A DNA stretch of 64,000 bases, taken from positions 1 to 64,000 of the forward strand of contig JAFUIQ010000035.1 in the NCBI GenBank assembly GCA_017468385.1, written 5' to 3'. The position numbers and the translations under genes are program-made. How positions within the stretch are numbered: the first letter of the stretch is position 1; each line of letters begins with the position of its first letter. The notes under the pieces were generated by a model. It was given only the letters and a program-made list of their open reading frames with translations. It was not told the origin of the DNA and ran no database searches. This stretch comes from Clostridia bacterium (GTDB lineage: Bacteria > Bacillota > Clostridia > Oscillospirales > CAG-272). Of the stretch, positions 61,127-64,000 are shown in pieces.

Positions 61127-61897
61127 ATGACACATACGGTTGTAATTGCGTTCGCGAATCAGAAAGGCGGCGTGGGAAAGACCACGTCCGCGGTCAATGT
61201 GGCGGCATCGGTGGCTCAATTGGGCAAAAAAACCCTGCTGATCGACGCCGATCCCCAGGGAAACGCCTCCAGCGGCGTGGGAATCTCCCGCAAAAACCTG
61301 AAAAAATCCCTGTACGGGGTGCTGAATGGGGATTACGCGGCAGCGGATGCCATCATCGAGACGGAATACAAGAATCTCTCCGTTTTGCCCACCACCATCG
61401 ATCTGGCGGGGGCGGAGTTCGATCTGATCACCCGGGATCGGCACTTTGCGGCCATGCGGGACGCCATTGACCCCTTGCGGGGCGTGTATGACGTGATCAT
61501 CATCGACTGTCCGCCGTCCCTGGGGCTTCTGACGGTCAATGCGCTGTCGGCGGCGGACGGCATCGTGATCCCTATGCAGTGCGAGTATTATTCCCTGGAG
61601 GGATTGTCCCAGCTGATGATGACGGTGCGGCGGGTGAAGAATCAGTTCAATCCGTCCCTGAGCATTCTGGGCATTTTGATCACCATGTACGACGGGCGGC
61701 TGAATCTGAGCGCGCAGGTGCTGCAGGAGTTGAAAAAATACTATTCCGACAAGCTGTTCCGCACCATGATTCCGCGAAACGTAAAGTTGTCCGAGGCCCC
61801 CAGCTTCGGCGCACCGGTGTACTACCATGACAAATACTCCCGCGGCAGTCTGGCCTATGTGGACGTGGCCAAGGAACTGCTGGGCCGGATTTTCTGA
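61127..61897 (+). CDS. parA: Chromosome partitioning ATPase ParA
   Basis: ParA (Soj) binds the nucleoid in its ATP form and, with ParB-parS, segregates origins; it also modulates DnaA. The 256-residue protein has the deviant Walker A QKGGVGKTTSAVNVAA near residue 11, LLIDADPQGNASSG near 36, and Walker B VIIIDCPPSLGLLTVNAL near 122. It lacks the N-terminal HTH of plasmid ParA proteins, as expected for a chromosomal Soj. A G-rich ribosome binding site precedes the start. parB follows after 17 bases. Confidence 0.96.
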   Translation: MTHTVVIAFANQKGGVGKTTSAVNVAASVAQLGKKTLLIDADPQGNASSGVGISRKNLKKSLYGVLNGDYAAADAIIETEYKNLSVLPTTIDLAGAEFDLITRDRHFAAMRDAIDPLRGVYDVIIIDCPPSLGLLTVNALSAADGIVIPMQCEYYSLEGLSQLMMTVRRVKNQFNPSLSILGILITMYDGRLNLSAQVLQELKKYYSDKLFRTMIPRNVKLSEAPSFGAPVYYHDKYSRGSLAYVDVAKELLGRIF

Positions 61898-61914
61898 CGG
61901 AGAAAGGATATAGT

Positions 61915-62793
61915 ATGGCAAAAAAGATGAGTTTGGGCCGGGGTTTGGACAGCATCTTCGGCGATAATGAGATTGAAACCAGGCAGAACGAGGTGCAGAA
62001 GGTGCGCATCGGCATGATCGAGCCGAAGGCGGACCAGCCTCGCCAGCATTTTGATAATGAGGCGCTGTCCCAGTTGGCGGATTCCATCGCCGCCCACGGC
62101 GTTTTGCAGCCCATTCTGGTGCGGCCGTCCTCCCAGGCGGGATTTTATCAGATCATCGCCGGCGAGCGGCGTTGGCGCGCATCCAAATTGGCGGGACTGT
62201 CCGAGATTCCCGTCATCGTGGTGGATGCGGACGAATTGCAGACCGCCCAGTTCGCTTTGATTGAGAATCTGCAGAGAGAGGATCTGGACGCGTGGGAAGA
62301 GGGCGCGGCGTACGATCGGTTGATCCGGGATTTCGGCCTGACACAGGAAGAAGTGGCCGTGAAGCTGGGCAAAAGCCGCAGTGCGGTGGCCAATTCGCTC
62401 CGTTTGTTGGATCTGCCCGAGGAAGTGATCGATTTGCTCCGGCGCAAGGAGCTGAGCGCCGGTCACTGCCGCACCCTTTTGGGATTAAAGGACAGAGAAC
62501 AAATGTTCCCTCTGGCCCAAAAGGCCATCCTGCGCTCCTTGTCCGTGCGGGATCTGGAAAAGGCGGTGAAGGCCGCCAATCGCAAATCCCAGCCGGAAAC
62601 GGAAATGGAAGTGGACGGCGGCGTGCGCGTGGATTACCTGGCGGAATTGGAAAAGCGGGCCACTTCGCTGATCGGCCGTCGGGTAGGCATCCAATCCGGC
62701 AAGCGGAAAAAGATTCTGAGCATTGAGTTTCAGGACGAAGCCGATCTGGAAGAGCTTTTAACGAAGCTCTGCGGCAGCGAAATCATCGAATGA
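61915..62793 (+). CDS. parB: Chromosome partitioning protein ParB
   Basis: ParB (Spo0J) is a CTP-dependent clamp that loads at parS. The 292-residue protein begins with KKMSLGRGLDSIFGD, the ParA-stimulating N-terminus, followed by QPRQHFD near residue 41, the CTP-binding GERRWRASKLAG near 81, ENLQREDL near 119, the HTH EEVAVKLGKSRSAVANSLRLL (split, near 144), and a C-terminal dimer domain. AGAAAGGA precedes the start. The next gene overlaps or nearly overlaps the stop. Confidence 0.96.
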   Translation: MAKKMSLGRGLDSIFGDNEIETRQNEVQKVRIGMIEPKADQPRQHFDNEALSQLADSIAAHGVLQPILVRPSSQAGFYQIIAGERRWRASKLAGLSEIPVIVVDADELQTAQFALIENLQREDLDAWEEGAAYDRLIRDFGLTQEEVAVKLGKSRSAVANSLRLLDLPEEVIDLLRRKELSAGHCRTLLGLKDREQMFPLAQKAILRSLSVRDLEKAVKAANRKSQPETEMEVDGGVRVDYLAELEKRATSLIGRRVGIQSGKRKKILSIEFQDEADLEELLTKLCGSEIIE

Positions 62794-62807
62794 GCGGGGG
62801 ATTGTCT

Positions 62808-63374
62808 ATGATGCGATTGGTGACGCTGACATCCCTGATGGATACCATTGAGTACAATTTTCCCATTCTGTCCTTTGAATCCCTGGTGTGGTCCGGGTGC
62901 GCCGGATTGGTTCTGGGCGCTCTGGGATCCTATTTCACGCGCCGGGACGTGGGCGCTTTGGTGGATAAGCTGGTCCGGGACGGAATCGACTCCCCCGAGC
63001 GGGCGCTTACGCTGGCGGAGGCGGGATTTGCCAAAAATATCCCCGTGCGGCTGGCTTTGCGGACGGGCAAGCCCCTGCGCCGCATGATTTCCTGCGCCAA
63101 TGAGGACACCTTTGAAACGAAGAAGCACGGTCCCATCCGCCGCTTCTTCACCGGCGAGGCGGAGCACGTGCAGACGGATCTGACCACGGCGCGGTTTTAT
63201 CTCACCGAGGAGATGAAATACCGGGCCCAGACCCGCTACGACACCAAGGGCGTCACGCCCCTCCATCTGCTTCTGTCCGTGGCGCTGCTGATCGCGGCGG
63301 CGGCCGTGGCCCTGTATGCGGCACCCCGGCTGATCGGACTGCTGGACAGTTTCCTTACTTCCATCGAATCATAA
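62808..63374 (+). CDS. Membrane protein of unknown function after parB
   Basis: The 188-residue protein is not recognised. It has a membrane segment near residues 27-42 and one near the C-terminus (about 155-178), with a basic middle region. ATG 62808 follows GGGGGA; an ATG at 62790 overlaps the parB stop (ATGA) and is an alternative. It does not match the DUF4446 family often found after parB in Clostridia. It is probably the third gene of the parAB operon and is followed after 12 bases by the MORN gene. Confidence 0.65.
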   Translation: MMRLVTLTSLMDTIEYNFPILSFESLVWSGCAGLVLGALGSYFTRRDVGALVDKLVRDGIDSPERALTLAEAGFAKNIPVRLALRTGKPLRRMISCANEDTFETKKHGPIRRFFTGEAEHVQTDLTTARFYLTEEMKYRAQTRYDTKGVTPLHLLLSVALLIAAAAVALYAAPRLIGLLDSFLTSIES

Positions 63375-63386
63375 GGAGGATCGGAT

Positions 63387-64000
63387 ATGAATAGAGCACG
63401 GTACAGAAAACACCGCAGTACGGCCTCGATTTTGCTGATCATCACCGCCATTGCGGCGGCGGTGCTCATCGCGGCGGCGGTATTTGTCTACTTTGCGGGC
63501 ATCCGCTATATGCGCTATAATTACGAGGCCGGATACATCAAATACTTCGGCCGGGTGGACGAAAACGGGGATCCGCTCTCCGGTACGCTGGTCTATGAAT
63601 CCGGCGTGCGGGCCAAGGTGAATCTGGAAAAATCGGAGATCGTCTACTCCAACGGCGATCTGTACGACGGTCCCCTGAAGGATCTGCGCCGCCACGGCGA
63701 GGGTAAATTGATTTACGCCGGCGGGGACGTGTACGAGGGATCCTTCGCCGAGGACAAGATCGACGGATACGGCAGATATACTTATGCCAACGGCGACGTG
63801 TACGAGGGCGAGTTCAAAAACGGCCTGATGGACGGTGAGGGTACCTATACCTGGCAGAACGGCAGTGTCTACACCGGCGGATTCCGGGAGGGCAAAAAGG
63901 ACGGCGCGGGCAAATTCGTCTGGAATTACGGTGATACATACGAGGGCAATTACCGCATGGACCAGAAGGAAGGCCACGGCGTGTACACCTGGAAAAACGG
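63387..64000 (+). CDS. MORN-repeat membrane protein (truncated by window end)
   Basis: The frame starts at ATG 63387 after AAGGAGGA and stays open to the window end. Translation gives one membrane helix (about residues 14-40) and then MORN repeats: YSNGDLYDGPLKDLRRHGEG, YAGGDVYEGSFAEDKIDGYG, YANGDVYEGEFKNGLMDGEG, and further units to the edge. Bacterial MORN proteins are of poorly known role, and some are linked to membranes. Length and C-terminus are not visible. Confidence 0.85.
   Translation, partial: MNRARYRKHRSTASILLIITAIAAAVLIAAAVFVYFAGIRYMRYNYEAGYIKYFGRVDENGDPLSGTLVYESGVRAKVNLEKSEIVYSNGDLYDGPLKDLRRHGEGKLIYAGGDVYEGSFAEDKIDGYGRYTYANGDVYEGEFKNGLMDGEGTYTWQNGSVYTGGFREGKKDGAGKFVWNYGDTYEGNYRMDQKEGHGVYTWKN

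Overview
The window looks like part of the chromosome of a Gram-positive anaerobe of the class Clostridia (Bacillota), probably an uncultured Oscillospirales-type gut bacterium. The evidence is the Bacillus/Clostridium-type gene order around the replication origin (rpmH-rnpA-yidD-yidC-jag / dnaA-dnaN-remB-gyrB-gyrA / mnmG-rsmG-noc-parA-parB), strong AAGGAGG ribosome binding sites, TTGACA/TATAAT promoters, several lipoproteins and Clostridia-typical families (YmdB, DUF975, DUF1292, DUF1934). GC content is fairly high by eye. No tRNA, rRNA, CRISPR array, phage or transposase gene was recognised. Taxonomy below class is inference.

Layout. 0.4-2.9 kb: rny and ymdB, then a foreign-looking ORF followed by a second copy of the ymdB 3' end. 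4.5-6.8 kb: galactokinase and a GH43-type glycosidase. 7-14.5 kb: a WalJ-type metallo-beta-lactamase protein, rlmH, a WG-repeat-like surface protein, a YgiQ-type radical SAM protein and a small lipid/membrane operon (CrtO-like acyltransferase, PAP2 phosphatase). 14.7-15.8 kb: a Cro/CI regulator divergent from a SLOG-domain gene that has a structured leader. 16-18.2 kb: a CE4 deacetylase lipoprotein and a large membrane protein. 18.2-30.6 kb is minus strand: cysteine desulfurase, lipoprotein, radical SAM activase-like protein, two tandem subtilases, and GH4 and GH36 alpha-galactosidases. 30.7-34.5 kb, minus strand: jag, yidC, yidD, rnpA, rpmH. 35.5-46.4 kb, plus strand: DUF975, dnaA, oriC, dnaN, remB, gyrB, a PfkB sugar kinase, gyrA. 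46.7-50.9 kb: lipoprotein, DUF1292, a probable 6S RNA, cinA (minus) and a TraX-type protein. 51-56.3 kb: asnS, DUF1934, holA, an RNase M5-like toprim protein, GtrA. 56.6-64 kb: mnmG, rsmG, noc, two parS sites, parA, parB, a membrane protein and a MORN-repeat protein cut by the window end.

How the genes work together. The core is the replication/segregation block: DnaA and an oriC of TGTGGAAAA-type boxes, clamp and gyrase, with ParA-ParB-parS and Noc about 22 kb away. Around it sit RNA and membrane-biogenesis genes (RNase P protein, RNase Y, YidC, Jag). Galactoside use is a second theme: galK plus two different alpha-galactosidases and a GH43-type enzyme.

The most unusual content is between the genes. 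At least four families of hairpin-rich, non-coding repeats fill nearly every large gap: (R1) a roughly 600-bp palindromically organised element with about 75-bp terminal inverted repeats, four copies plus one partial; (R2) a modular three- to four-hairpin repeat, about ten full or partial copies; (R3) a hairpin with an invariant 19-nt loop carried on three unrelated, perfectly paired stems; (R4) a two-hairpin repeat in which one stem varies with compensation and the other is fixed. A 10-bp-stem mini-hairpin (GAGTTGGAGA/TCTCCAACTC) is nested in both R1 and R2. I consider R1 and R3 the best candidates for something not previously described. A second cluster of DnaA-box-like sites lies 28 kb from oriC.
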